Shown: positions 45,758 through 56,846 of the stretch, in pieces | How positions within the stretch are numbered: the first letter of the stretch is position 1 | Layout of the letters: the number at the start of each line of letters is the position of its first letter | NCBI GenBank assembly: GCA_018340805.1 | Contig: JACMZG010000008.1 | Location: forward strand, 56,643,708 to 56,707,707 | Direction: 5' to 3' | Length of the DNA stretch: 64,000 nt | From: Microvelia longipes | Lineage: Eukaryota > Arthropoda > Insecta > Hemiptera > Veliidae | Notes under the pieces: model-generated | What the model saw: only the letters and a program-made list of their open reading frames with translations | Databases searched by the model: none | Told to the model about the DNA's origin: nothing | Translations under genes and position numbers: made by a program

Positions 45758-48700
45758 GTTGTTGTTGTTGTTTTTGTTTTCTCATTGCATAGCAATGGCA
45801 TTAAATGGCAGCGGGACATTTAATCCAAAGGTGTAATTTTTTTTTAGGGGGGGGGGGGTGACTCTATTCGGTGTTTGTTTGGGTTATTATTATTTGTCCA
45901 GGAATGCTGTTAGATGAATGATAAAGGAATTATTCATTATAATAATTATATTATTATAATAATTTATTATTATATATTATAATATTATAATTATTATAAA
46001 AATAATATAATAATAATTAATTATTATTATTATATTATTATTATTATTATTATTATTATGCTTAAGAATCACCAACAGAGGTTAATAGTGCGTAAATGTG
46101 TATCGTGGCTCAATGCGCAAGCCATTGAGATAATAGTAATGAAATAGGATTACTGGGGCTCGTTAAACTCACCCCATAGAGATTAATAGTAAGGAAATGT
46201 AAATGCAAGGCTCGCTTTGCTCGCCTTAACAGGGGCTCGCTAAAAGGCTGATAGTGAAAAAAATGTAAATACCGAAACTCGCTAAGCTATCCCTGATGGT
46301 ATTGATAGTGATAAAATGTAAATACTAGGGCTCGCCCAGAATAAATCAATAGTGAGAAATGTGTATATATGGTCACCCTAAATAGATTATTAAAAGGAAA
46401 TGAAATATTGAGGGGTCGCTACACTCGCCTTGAAAATGTTGATAGTGAGAAATATATAAATATCGGAGCTCGCTCCACTCACCAAAACATTTTTTTGAAT
46501 GCATTTAAGGAATAGTGTGATTGTGAATAATTATACAATTTTCAAGAAATAATAATAAAGTATATATTTTATTATTTTAGATGGTTTACCTGTGGTCCTT
46601 TAAAACATAGTTCACCAGATACATTAGGAGGCAATGACTTGCCATCAATAACATCAGTCACTTTTCCCCACGTGTTAGGAACTAATTTTCCTACGGTGGA
46701 CGTGTTATCAATACCTGAGTCGCCAGGTGAATATAATGTCAGTACAGGTGAGGCTTCAGTCACACCATATGCTGAAACAAAGTTATATGTTATGTTATTT
46801 CAAACATTACTTAGTGGAGTTTAATGCACTCTTGACAGATTTTACTCTAATAACTTCAACCATTTGCGATGAATAAATGAAAGCTTGTCTGGACTTATCT
46901 ACTTACAATCTTAATAGAGGATGTTCAAAAAGCATTGGAGTTTTTGACCTCTTCCTCTCATATTTTAGGTTAAGGGTGTAACAAACTAAAAGAAACGTGG
47001 TAGGAAATATATGGAACAGGGTCCTACTAAAACTTGTTTTTAACCTAAATTAAATGAGTGTCACGTCAGCAATTAGAAAGGAAATATCAATGTTTCTCCA
47101 GCGGAAACCCTTCTAAACCTAATAGCAGAATTTTACATTAGTGTTTTTATAACAAACAAATCAAATCAAATTAACAATGAATTGCCAAAATAATAATCAT
47201 TTTATCTACTTTGTCGATGTTTATATAATACCAATCTGGCTTTTCGTCGGTTAAAATAAATGACCTTCCCTCTTTGTGGCAGGAGTAAAAATGGATCAGA
47301 TAGAGGTATAAATCACACATTAAGAAGGCTAAGAGAGAAGCTTGAAAAGCCTATAGTGCGTGTATGAGTAAATCCGACCCCTAAGCAAGGTTTCACAAGA
47401 TAATTTCCACAGCACCAATGGTGTTCAATACTCTTCTTTTAAATGAGGGGGAGTTTACTTCATCTGAGAGCGCCTTGTGTCCACGCATATGCCTGGACCA
47501 CAGGTGCTGGAAGAAAGAGAGTTACTTCAACCTCCTCTGGCTTCTATACCAGGAGAAGGATGTCAGCTTTTAGCTAAAGAGGTGATTACTCGTCGCAAGG
47601 TCCAATTTTCGATTCACAACGTTGCACCGCATAAGTCTCCTGGACCAGACGGTGTTATGCCAATAATGCTTCAGGGAAGTTTAGATCTTTTACAGAATGA
47701 TCTTGTTAAGATCTTTAGAGCCATTCTAAATCATCAGACAATTTCTTTGTCTAGGAGAGAAGTAAGAGAGGTATTAATACCCTAACAGGGTAGACCACAT
47801 TTTACTCTTGATAAGTCATATCATATCATATATAAAACTACTTCCATTTACCAAGTTGGAAGTAATGCATTCTATGAACAAATGGACGGCATGGTAATGG
47901 GTTACCTTCTATCACCAGTCATCAGAGATGTAGTGAAAAAAACATGGAACACTTCGAGGAGCTAGCAATTAAACGAGCTCCTAAGAAGCCAAAAATCTGG
48001 AAAAGATACTTGGATGACACCTTCATAATATGGCCTCACGGTACGCAAGAATTAAAAGTGTTCATTAATCACGTTAACAGCTTACGTCCATGTATACAAT
48101 CCACTTCGGAGGTAGAAACCAACAAGAAGCTTCAGTTCTTAGACGTGCTAGTGGATCGTAGTAGCAACATTATCAAGACATCAGTATATAGAAAACCAAC
48201 CCATACTGACAGATACCTGAACTATACATCCCACCATTCCAAAAGCATAAAAGTGGGAATATTCAAGTGCCTTTACCAAAGAGCCAAAGCCGTCTGCTAA
48301 ACCCAAAGATACTAGAAGAAGAAGAGCACCTTAAAATTACTTGAAAAGAAACGGGTATCCTGCCAATGCAATCAAATTGGTATTTACACCAAGACCAGAA
48401 TGAGTCGAACCTGAAGAACCAACAACCTACAAAGCCTCAGTAGTAATGCCATACTACAAAGGACCGTCCGGAAAGAGTTGACGGATCGGCAGTAAATATA
48501 GAGTCAGAATTACTCTAAGAAAGACTCTAACAAGGACTAGACCAAAGAATGAGACTCAGGATTTAAAAAATTGCATATACGAAATACCGTGCGGGTGTGA
48601 AAGCGTCTGCTACGGAGAATCTGGAAGACCACTAGATGTTAAAATTCAGGAACATAAAGGATACGTTCGGAGAGAAGAGATAGACTTATCAAAAATAGCA

Positions 48701-51700
48701 GCTCATGTATGAAGGAATGACCACCGAATGTAATGGAGTAATGCAAAAAATCAAGAAGGAAGAGCATTGGAGAAATCGAAAAAATATTGAGGCAGCTTAC
48801 ATGGCTGTATCTGACAACCAGCCTACAAGCCAATCAAGTATAAAAATCAACCCAAGATATAGAGTTAAAAAGGCAAGATTAAAAAGATCTTGATACGGCG
48901 TATTCAAAAAGTTGTGAGAGGTATATAAGGAACCCTAGTTCCTTTTTAGATCAGGGATAGCTACTGGTAACTGAGGTTTCAAAGCGCTCTGTAAAGTCGC
49001 TGATACTTGCCTACAAAGTCTGGTTAAAATCCTGACACCCTACACATAACACATACCGTCTTTCCTAAGACGAACCTGATGATGGGATAAGTATTTGCTC
49101 CCGAAACGTCGTTAATGGAAATAACATTGACCATTGATAACGTCCAACTAATTTTACTCATAAATCACCATGGGTCACCAACTTTCACGTTAGTTTTGTG
49201 ATCTACCAACAGGGATTTAATTGTCAATTAGGTACATCCATCACAATCCTAATCCATACCTTGAGAGAAGAGAACATTTCCATTCGCCTTCCGCTTTATT
49301 TTCTCAATATCATGAGCGCTGCAAGGTGCCGCTCCATTCATTACTTCTCTTACTCCGTCCAAATGTTTAGAGCTAACATCATTGGCGTTACCAAGAAAAA
49401 ATATAATTGGAGGAACGGCGTACAAAACGATATCCTAGAAATGCGAAAATGGTTCAAAATTGAAGTTTATAAATTCTTACATTTTTAATAAAAGATCAGG
49501 GTATCTTGAATTATCACAAAAAATCGGGTACAGGGTAGCTTGAAACTTTTCTTCATCACATCGGATTTGCTGCGCTTATCCTCCCTACTTCGGACTTGCT
49601 TCGCTCGTCCTTAGAATATACAAGTTAATTCATTTACATTGTAGCACGTCATCGTACTCGCTTCGCTAGTCCTCAGATAGTAAATACATTCCTTTTATTT
49701 CCAGCGGTCACCCATCCAGGCACTGATCACTCTCAATGTTGCTTAACTTTTATGATCCACCAAAGCCATGAATATACTTATTGTATATCGAAACTTGGTT
49801 AACGTATTTAGCAAACCAAATTTAAACTCAATTGGATTATTTTCTGATTTTTTTTACAAATTTTTTAAACAAACGTAGTCTTTTACATTGTTTCATGCGT
49901 GCCAAGTTTCAATCGGATCGCATTATTTTTTCGTGTTTTATGATTTTTGCTGAGTCATAGTTGCGGTCAGAAAAAAGAATTTTCCAAATAGCACAACAAC
50001 AGTGGTAGACTGTACAGTGGTAGATTCTTTTTACAAAACCTCAATTTTTTAGCATATTGTACACTGGGAGCTAAGATAATAATAAACACACATAGAAACA
50101 CAACTTTTGTGTAAACACCGTTTGTAATGCAGTATACAGCCTATATGCTTCAGCTATAAAGCTAAATTTCTTCATCGCGTAGTAAGAATATTAATTTGGT
50201 CTACCAAGTGCGAAGCACTACATTTCGCAAGAGTGGTTTAATAGTTACAGCTGAGAATATATTAATTAATTTATACTACTCAATCTTAACAAACTATTAA
50301 TTCACACAGGGAACTAAATCCACTAATGTCGATAGACTGGCACTGCAGGGGTCTATAAGACGAGAAATGTGGAAAATATGAAAATACAACAATAATTTAT
50401 ATTAATGTTATAAGAAATAAGACCGTTTAAACTGTTAAATCACACTAACTATATTCTTAATAATTTAAAAACCAATAAGATAATAATATAAAAATAACTG
50501 TACGTCACTGGTCAGCCAGTGTTCTTTATTAACTGTCATTCATGTTCATTTAAATTTTAACATTCATACATTCAACACTTTCCCTAATTTGAATGAACAT
50601 TTATCTGCACACAATCATACAACGTGAACCATCGATTCATTCATAATCCAAAAGAAAAGATACATACAAACAACTATTGAACAAACAACTATCAAACAAA
50701 TACTGGTCAATCAACCCCTATTTCCTTACACAGAGCTACTAATCTAGGCTTGTGTAAAGACTTGGTCATCATGTCTGCAACGTTAAACTGAGTGCAGATT
50801 TTTCTAATCTCTATTTCTTGTTCTTGAACTTTCTCTCGGACGAAGAAATGTCTAATCTTGATGTGCTTTGTTCTCCGATGATATTCTGGATTCTGTGCTA
50901 ACTTAACAGATGCTTCATTATCCACGTGTAGATTTGGAACTTTCTGCATATCAGACAAGTCCTCATATAACCGCTTGAGCCAAATTGCTTCTCTTGTAGC
51001 TTCACTAGCAGCTACTATCTCAGCCTCAGTAGTGGAGATTGCAACTGATACTTGACGCTGACTAAGCCATGTTACAGCTCCTCCAGCATATTTACAAATG
51101 ACACCAGTTGTTGATCTACCAGTTGTATTATCTCCGCCATGATCTGCATCACAAATCACTTTTACATGCAACCATCATCAACATATAGCTAATACTCTCC
51201 TTTTTCCTGTTCCTTTAAGAAATAAACATGGATCTGCTTCACTGCGTTTGAAACCCATAACTATTAAGTGATCACTGATTCTTTTGTTCCAGCATCGAGG
51301 TGCTTGCTTTAAGCCGTATAAGCTTTTTGCCAATCGACAAACTCGACCCGAACCATCATCATATCCCTCTGGCTGACGCATGTATATTTCTTCTTGCAGC
51401 TCCCCGTATAGAAAGGCTGTAGAGACATCTATTTGTGTAAGAGACATAGCTAGCTGCTACACTAATCAATGCTCTAATCGTTCCCGTCTTTGCTACAGGA
51501 CTAAAAGTTTCTCCATAGTCCACACCTTTCTTCTGAGAAAATCCTTTGATAACTAATCTAGCCTTATATTTATCTATTGTTCCATCAGGATTAGTTTTCA
51601 CCTTAAAAACCCACTTGCATGGTATTGGTTTCTTTCCCTTTGGCAATTCTGCCAAGACCCAAGTGTTATTAGCATGCAATGAATTTATCTCACTATCCAT

Positions 51701-54700
51701 TGATTTCTTCCACTCATTGTTTTGATTACTCTCAATAGCTTCCTTGTAGGTTCTTGGTTCTTGTAGATCCGCTCCTATTAACATGACATAATCTTTGAAT
51801 TTTTCTGGTTTCTTGAGGAGACTGCGATTTCTAAGAACCTTATCGCTAACTACTTCCGAAAATCGGTCATCTTCACTATCCCTCCCTAATTCAATAGATT
51901 CACTATCTTCTTTGTCATTCGGTTCGATATCACAGTCAAAAGGATGATCTACTTCAGATGTATCATTATCATTCTCATTGTGATTCTCTTCAGGTAAACA
52001 ACACATCTCTTTCCCTTTTTCAATTGTATCTTTTGTTTCCAATGGGACATCTACTTCTGAAGGAGAAGCAACAGGAGATGTTATATTCTCAGTTTCTTCC
52101 ACATTACCTAACTGGAGTGGCACTGCAACTACTTTCTCTTGCAGGTGTTCTTCCTGAAATATCACATCACGAGAACGTATGAGTCTATTATTCTCTTTAC
52201 ACCATATGCGATATCCATCATTATTATCATAACCTACCAAGTATCCCTTCCATGCTTCTTATCCATCTTTTTTCTTAAGTGTTTTGGTATATGAACAAAA
52301 CAAGAGCTTCCAATCACCCTCAAATTCTTCAAATTTGGCTTTTTCCCTGTCCAAAGTTCATATGGTGATTTACCTTCCACTCTTGATGGACCTGCGCGGT
52401 TCAAAATATATCTAGCAGTATTAATGAGTTCTGCCCACAAACCTGGTGGTAGATTACCATGTGTGTGCATTAAGGATCTTGCTGTCTCTACAACAAATCT
52501 ATTTTCCCTTTCACTACACCCATTTTGCTCAGGAGTGTATGGCATAGTCAATCTATGTTTAATGCCATTGTTGTTAAGAATTTTCTTACATCGTCATTGT
52601 CAAATTCACCACCATTGTCACTTAACAGTTCTTTGACTACATGACCTTCAGTTTTTACTTCAGCTAACATCAATTTTAATTTCTCTGACACTTCAGATTT
52701 ATTTCGAATAAAGTAAATATATCTATAGCCACTGAAGTCATCCTTGAAAAGTACAAAATATTGATACCTTGAAATGGATTGAACAAACGGTCCACAAACA
52801 TCAGTATGTATGAGCTCACCAGGTTTTGTAGCACGTTGTCTGGTTCCAAACTTCAATCTATGTGCCTTGCCATACATACAGCCTTCACATACTTCACTAT
52901 CAAGTTTGACTTTTATTCCAAATTCCCGTTCAATAAGTGATTTCACATGCTTCTTATTTTGATGTCCCAACCGTTCGTGATACAGCTGAAGTAAATTATT
53001 ATTTGACAAACTATTAATTTCATTACACTTTCTTGGTATAATATTTTCAATGTCTAATTTATATAAACCTCCATTGTTTATTCTGTGTCCTATAACAACA
53101 GTTTTTCTATTAATGATTAATTTACAAGATTTAGGGTATGAAATAAACGTACTTATTGGATGCTTATCATGAGCTTGTAGAACTGAGAACAGGTTCTTCT
53201 TTACACCAGGTACATACCATACATTCTCAAGTGTAATAGACCTTTGTTTTCCCTTAACTACAGCAATCACTTCTATTTCACCTTTGCCAACAGCATTGAC
53301 TGCATCTCCACTTGCAGTCATTACTGAATGTGCCTCCTTGAAGGGTCTCAACACACGGAATAGATCCTTTCTTGATGTAATATGATTTGTAGCACCATTG
53401 TCAACATACCAATGATCTAAATCTTTCTCTGCTAACAGTACCTCAGATGTTTCAATACTAAGAGTCATACTATCACTATTATTTATAGAAGAACTTACAG
53501 GTTTATCTTGCCTTGCTGGCCTACCATCAGCTTTCCATTTTTCACATTGCCATATCTTATGATTGGGCATGGAGCAGTAATGACACTTGAAACCTCTCCT
53601 CTGTCCTTTCCTCTTATACTTGTCATTTGTTGATTCATTTGATGATACCAATGCTTCTTGACTTGTTAAAGATTCTTCACCTATACTTCTGCTTATTAGT
53701 GCCTTTTCAAAAGCACATAGCTGATTTGTGAGATTTTCCACTGTCCTTTCAGCTTTATTCATCAGCATCCAACTTGACCTAAAAGGAAAATAATCATCAG
53801 ACAAAGAGCCTAAAATTTTACAAATTAAAAATATCTCAGGAAGATTAAAGTTTCCTTCCTTGCCGATCTCCAATTTCATTTCTTCCCATATATTTTTCAA
53901 TTTTGACATATGTCCAGCAATATCGTCTGAAAGGTCCTTCTTAAAACTAAAGAACTCAATACACAAATTATAAGCTTTATCTTCTGACACTCCATCGTAC
54001 AATCTATGTAACTCTAACCACACCTCTCTGGCAGACGTAAATCGCATTACTTTTCTTAGTGTATCTTCATTCATATTGGTGGTTAAAATTAATAAAGTGT
54101 TAGTATCAGCCTTATTATAAAAATCAGAATCCATTTTATACTTAGCTTTGACAATTTCAATAGCTTCATCAGCTGGTGGCTCTGGCTTTTTCAGTTTACC
54201 ATCTAAAAGTTCAACTGCTCCAGGAACACTTCTCACCATTATTAACACCTTGTATTTCCATGTTTGCCAATTACCTTTTCCTTCCAGATTTCCGATTTGA
54301 ATTTTTGCACTTTCCATTGTTAATTAAACCAAATTTAATTTTACCAGAATTTCCAAAAATTTTCAAAATTTTAAATTTATTTGACAATTTTGACAAATTT
54401 TATGACAAAAAAAAAATTAAAATATAACTTAATGATAAAGGCCCATAACCTATTAATGTTATAAGAAATAAGACCGTTTAAACTGTTAAATCACACTAAC
54501 TATATTCTTAATAATTTAAAAACCAATAAGATAATAATATAAAAATAACTGTACGTCACTGGTCAGCCAGTGTTCTTTATTAACTGTCATTCATGTTCAT
54601 TTAAATTTTAACAATTTATAGGCATAATTACCAGTGCCCAAGTTACTACGTGAGATGATTCATGACTTGGCTTAAAAGTTAATTAACAGAGTAGGTTCTG

Positions 54701-56140
54701 CAATATAAATTTTCACTAAATAAGTTTGTATGAGCAATTACAGAAAGCAGCGATAATGAACACAACACACATTGTTAGAAAATTCATCAGTTAAAAAATA
54801 AAATAAAATAAAAAAAAGGAAGAGTGCTTGACTTAGTCCGTACCTTCCTTTAACCAGTGGGAACACTGAGAATAAAATGAAATAATAATAATAATAATAG
54901 TATAGAGAAAATTAACTGAGAGATAGAAAAAAAATTTTTTCTTTTTCTTATTTATATTGTAGGTATATAAATTTCTCTTTTATAGAGCAAGAATTCTAAA
55001 AAAAAAGCACGAAATAAAACTTCAATAGTAAATAAATTATCTGACACGTTTGTTTATATAATGCTTACTTTGTTATTAATAAGAATGTTTAAAAATAATT
55101 TTGGATCAAACTGAGGCAGTGTGACTATTTTGCATCCATAAAAGAGTCCTTGAAGCAAAATCAATGCATTGCCGTAAATATGGAAAAATGGAAGCATTCC
55201 AACAATGACATCCTGGTGGCTCCCTGAAAAAATAATCAATAATTAATATTTTATTGGAATGTCTCATCTGATATACCATGTTGGAATTGTTTAAAAAAAA
55301 TTTTAAGTAAAAATTAAATTTTTTCAACTTGTAGTACTTATAAAAATGTCGAATTACGAAAATTTCAATATATTTCTCACAAATTACTACGAGTAAGGGA
55401 AATTAATATTGGATTTTTTTCTGTTTTAAAAAATGTAATTAAAACCGTTTATCTGATTGAGCTTTATGTTTCATTATGTTGAATAAAAGAATTTATTTGA
55501 ACTTAAGTATTATTTAATACATAATTTTTTATTTAAAGAGAAAAAAATTAGTGAATGTTTTAAAACAAAATTAATTTAATGCCAAAGAGGAAATTTGGAA
55601 GGAGGGATGGAAGAGGTCCTTATATGAACACAAACAAAATTGAACATAGTCTCCAAATTTCTCTATTGTAATTTTGAGAATGCAAAGGACAATAAAGTAC
55701 ATCATTGATAATATTATTTATAGCTATGAAGAGGCTTTTAATGTCAAATAAAATAAGAAAAACTAGTTGGTACTTGCCTTGGGTCTCTTTTAGTTTACGA
55801 ATTTCAGATTTTTCTATCTGAGCTAAATTAGCAGTAATTGATTTGTGTGTTAGACAAGTCCCTTTAGGTAAACCAGTAGTTCCGCTGGAGTATGCTATCA
55901 ACGCAGTTTCAGAAATATCCACATCGTCCAACGTCTTTGCCACATCAATGGAATCAGCAATCAAATCTTCAAGCAAAACTACTCCGTCTTCTACTTTTGG
56001 ACAAGTGCCATCAATGTTATGAACGCAAATGATTTGAAGTTTTCGGTACGACTTTTTGACTTCTAATATAAGCGGTAAATTCATTGGATGACAAATTACC
56101 CACTCGGCATTACAATCTTTCAGTTGGTACAGAACCTCAT
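42159..56140 (-). CDS. Gene B: paralogous acyl-CoA synthetase, exons 3-8; 5' part outside window
   Basis: Six exons (55778-56140, 55069-55223, 49260-49434, 46590-46771, 43802-43957, 42159-42431) share order, phases and nearly all lengths with gene A and carry no stop, so this is a tandem duplicate and probably functional. Motifs include [20 protein letters not shown] (Gly replaced by Ala relative to A), [20 protein letters not shown] (Asn where A and most relatives have Lys) and [11 protein letters not shown]; it ends RRLL without a peroxisomal signal. Intron 3 has a GC donor. An AATAAA (42154-42159) overlaps the stop codon, so the 3' UTR may be very short. Exons 1 and 2 were not found up to 64000; in gene A intron 1 is 9 kb, so they are probably upstream of the window. 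Confidence 0.88.
43802..43957 (-). CDS. Gene B exon 7
   Basis: The 156-bp exon reads [15 protein letters not shown], then [19 protein letters not shown] and [14 protein letters not shown], with acceptor TATTTAG and donor CAG|GTAACT. The second Lys of the KxKGFQ loop is Asn (codon AAT). Confidence 0.92.
44295..45132. mobile_element. TIR element (MITE-like), about 840 bp, in intron 6 of gene B
   Basis: The ends AAAGTAATATATAAACCAAG (44299 onward) and CTTGGTTTATATATTACTTT (to about 45132) are inverted, and homology continues inward to TCAGACCTG and CAGGTCTGA, giving TIRs of roughly 60-75 bp. The interior is non-coding. Confidence 0.65.
45160..45700. repeat. Diverged short tandem repeats
   Basis: Two units of GCGC(A)CT...ACTGTTGTRAGAAGT near 45160-45245 and scattered GATTAATAGTA...AAATG words that also build the array at 46.1-46.5 kb. 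Confidence 0.5.
45733..46062. repeat. (TTA)n, (GTT)n and compound AT microsatellites
   Basis: TTA repeats then GTT repeats at 45733-45775, a 10-base G run near 45847, and ATT/TAA repeats at about 45930-46060. Confidence 0.9.
46080..46490. repeat. Tandem array of about 60-70-bp GGCTCGCT-containing units
   Basis: Six or so imperfect units of the form GATAGTGA.AAATGTAAATA...GGCTCGCT...CTCGCC. Degenerate satellite-like, next to gene B exon 6. Confidence 0.6.
46590..46771 (-). CDS. Gene B exon 6
   Basis: The 182-bp exon reads [16 protein letters not shown] to GELCFKGPQ, with donor CAG|GTAAAC. The first codon is completed to Ala where gene A has Gly, just before the YGxTE motif. Confidence 0.91.
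47477..47785 (+). pseudogene. LINE reverse-transcriptase fragment (N-terminal)
   Basis: A 102-residue frame with [20 protein letters not shown] and [20 protein letters not shown] followed by VLIP and a stop, matching RT domain 1-2 of RNase-H-type LINEs (SPGPDG motif). Intron 5 of gene B. Confidence 0.75.
47810..48900 (+). mobile_element. Penelope-like retroelement fragment
   Basis: Successive frames read [18 protein letters not shown] (47860-47920), then [27 protein letters not shown] (the RT catalytic box), [13 protein letters not shown] and [15 protein letters not shown] (to 48297), then [20 protein letters not shown] (GIY-YIG region, YIG altered to CYG) and [20 protein letters not shown] near 48740-48820. 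Broken by frameshifts; 5' part missing. A different subfamily from the 14-kb copy. Confidence 0.88.
49055..49115 (+). ncRNA. Hammerhead-like motif at the Penelope tail
   Basis: CTGATGA (49076-49082), GGGA (49084-49087) pairing with TCCC (49099-49102) and GAAAC (49103-49107) keep hammerhead core order. Stem III could be only 2 bp and stem I does not pair convincingly. Position fits the ribozyme-bearing end reported for Penelope-like elements. Confidence 0.35.
49260..49434 (-). CDS. Gene B exon 5
   Basis: The 175-bp exon is flanked by TTCTAG and the donor CAAG|GTATGG. It reads [16 protein letters not shown] to GNVLFSQ with the [10 protein letters not shown] core. The plus-strand frame over it is only a shadow. 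A copia element sits in the intron upstream, and LINE and Penelope fragments in the intron downstream. Confidence 0.88.
49527..49775 (-). repeat. 5S-rRNA-derived SINE, well preserved
   Basis: The minus strand begins ATTCATGGCTTTGGTGGATC, continues AAAAGTTAAGCAACATTGAG and CAGTGCCTGGATGGGTGACC (near-perfect 5S internal promoter), then the CTGAGGAC...GCGAAGCGAG body and the end at GGGTACAGG. Intron 4 of gene B. Confidence 0.82.
50406..50562 (-). repeat. Copia 3' LTR
   Basis: 157 bp, TGTTATAAG...TTTTAACA on the plus strand. Apparently identical to 54457-54613. A purine-rich AGGGAAAGTG lies just inside it on the minus strand. Confidence 0.88.
50707..51171 (-). pseudogene. Copia RNase H and C-terminus
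   Basis: A 154-residue frame: [70 protein letters not shown] and [16 protein letters not shown]. Compared with other copia proteins the stretch between YVDD and DADHGG is missing, so the RT thumb region is deleted. Confidence 0.88.
51178..52551 (-). pseudogene. Copia integrase C-terminus and reverse transcriptase, frameshifted
   Basis: Three overlapping frames (52234-52551, 51359-52240, 51178-51447) read [17 protein letters not shown] (integrase), [34 protein letters not shown] and [20 protein letters not shown] (RT), [19 protein letters not shown] and [17 protein letters not shown]. The YVDD box is encoded at 51185-51171 but a 2-base loss just before it breaks the frame. Confidence 0.88.
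52548..54317 (-). CDS. Copia gag-protease-integrase open frame
   Basis: A 589-residue frame from ATG ([20 protein letters not shown]). The gag domain is followed by a CCHC zinc knuckle [14 protein letters not shown] (near residue 248), the aspartic protease site [13 protein letters not shown], the integrase zinc domain [14 protein letters not shown]...[10 protein letters not shown] and catalytic residues in [11 protein letters not shown] and [11 protein letters not shown]. It shifts out of frame near 52548 inside integrase, after the second catalytic Asp. The start is the first ATG after the primer site. Confidence 0.9.
   Translation of the reverse strand: MESAKIQIGNLEGKGNWQTWKYKVLIMVRSVPGAVELLDGKLKKPEPPADEAIEIVKAKYKMDSDFYNKADTNTLLILTTNMNEDTLRKVMRFTSAREVWLELHRLYDGVSEDKAYNLCIEFFSFKKDLSDDIAGHMSKLKNIWEEMKLEIGKEGNFNLPEIFLICKILGSLSDDYFPFRSSWMLMNKAERTVENLTNQLCAFEKALISRSIGEESLTSQEALVSSNESTNDKYKRKGQRRGFKCHYCSMPNHKIWQCEKWKADGRPARQDKPVSSSINNSDSMTLSIETSEVLLAEKDLDHWYVDNGATNHITSRKDLFRVLRPFKEAHSVMTASGDAVNAVGKGEIEVIAVVKGKQRSITLENVWYVPGVKKNLFSVLQAHDKHPISTFISYPKSCKLIINRKTVVIGHRINNGGLYKLDIENIIPRKCNEINSLSNNNLLQLYHERLGHQNKKHVKSLIEREFGIKVKLDSEVCEGCMYGKAHRLKFGTRQRATKPGELIHTDVCGPFVQSISRYQYFVLFKDDFSGYRYIYFIRNKSEVSEKLKLMLAEVKTEGHVVKELLSDNGGEFDNDDVRKFLTTMALNID
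54457..54613 (-). repeat. Copia 5' LTR
   Basis: 157 bp, same sequence as the left LTR. The primer-binding site lies 6 bases inward. Confidence 0.88.
55069..55223 (-). CDS. Gene B exon 4
   Basis: The 155-bp exon follows TTTTTTCAG and reads [19 protein letters not shown] to [10 protein letters not shown], with donor AAA|GTAAGC. Length and phase are identical to gene A exon 4. Confidence 0.9.
55778..56140 (-). CDS. Gene B exon 3
   Basis: The 363-bp exon starts after TTGTTTAG with [18 protein letters not shown], contains [20 protein letters not shown] and ends KLKETQ plus one base. The only site that keeps the phase is CAAG|GCAAGT, a GC donor. It is two codons shorter than gene A exon 3. Confidence 0.88.
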
Positions 56141-56439
56141 CTAAACAAAATAGGTGCAAACAACATTAAAATATTATTTTTAAAAATATTGCACAAAACT
56201 ACGAATATACACTCCATACTCATTCAATGTAGAGCGTGGAACATTTTGATGCACCTAGATTAAGTCCATAATATAAGGAGAAAACATGGTCCTAGACTTT
56301 TAAAAATGGGTCTACTCCTTGTAAGTGGACTCTTGTGAGTTCAAATTTACTATTATATACGTATTACCAAAAAATGAGAATTTTGATACCACTGTTGGTA
56401 ACTAAGAAACTTTAAACAGCATACCGTTATATTTTGAAA

Positions 56440-56560
56440 ACTATATCTGATATGGCACCAACATGGTACCATATCAGATGTGGTACCATATCTGAGAGGT
56501 ATAACCTCAGATATGGTATAACAAACTGATCTGGTACCAATATCACCATACGTAATTGTT
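56440..56560. repeat. Cluster of GGTACCATATC/GATATGGTACC palindromic words
   Basis: About five direct and inverted copies of GGTACCATATC, including overlapping palindromes, within 120 bp in intron 2 of gene B. No known element recognised. Confidence 0.65.
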
Positions 56561-56846
56561 TTCAACACGCTACTATTTGACGTATACCATAGATTCTTGT
56601 TTTTACTTTGGCTTTTGAAAAAAATCTATGATTTATAACAAATAGTAGCCTAATAAAGTTATTTTCTGACACATATCATAAATAAATAAATAAATAGCTT
56701 TATTTAACAAGTAAGTACAATTCATGTACAATTGTTATTAGTCAAATAACTTAAATGTATAAAATTACTAAAAATAGACAGAAATTAACGCGGACTATAC
56801 ATAAAAACAAACAAACTAACATAATTCAACAAACTGACGAAGCAAT

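Larger units (their letters stand above)
50406..54613 (-). mobile_element. Ty1/copia retrotransposon with identical 157-bp LTRs
   Basis: LTRs at 50406-50562 and 54457-54613 look identical base for base and have TG...CA ends. The 5' LTR is on the right because the element reads on the minus strand; GGTTATGGGCC at 54440-54450 is the copia initiator-Met tRNA-half primer site. Polyprotein segments follow the order gag, zinc knuckle, protease, integrase, RT, RNase H but are frameshifted at several places and lack the RT C-terminal part. Flanks ATTAA and ATTTA differ by one base, so the target duplication is uncertain. It lies in intron 4 of gene B in the sense direction. Confidence 0.9.

Noticed and set aside
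42159..56140. Gene B as a pseudogene
   Set aside because: All six visible exons are open with matched phases and catalytic motifs. The GC donor is a recognised functional variant, so disablement is not shown.
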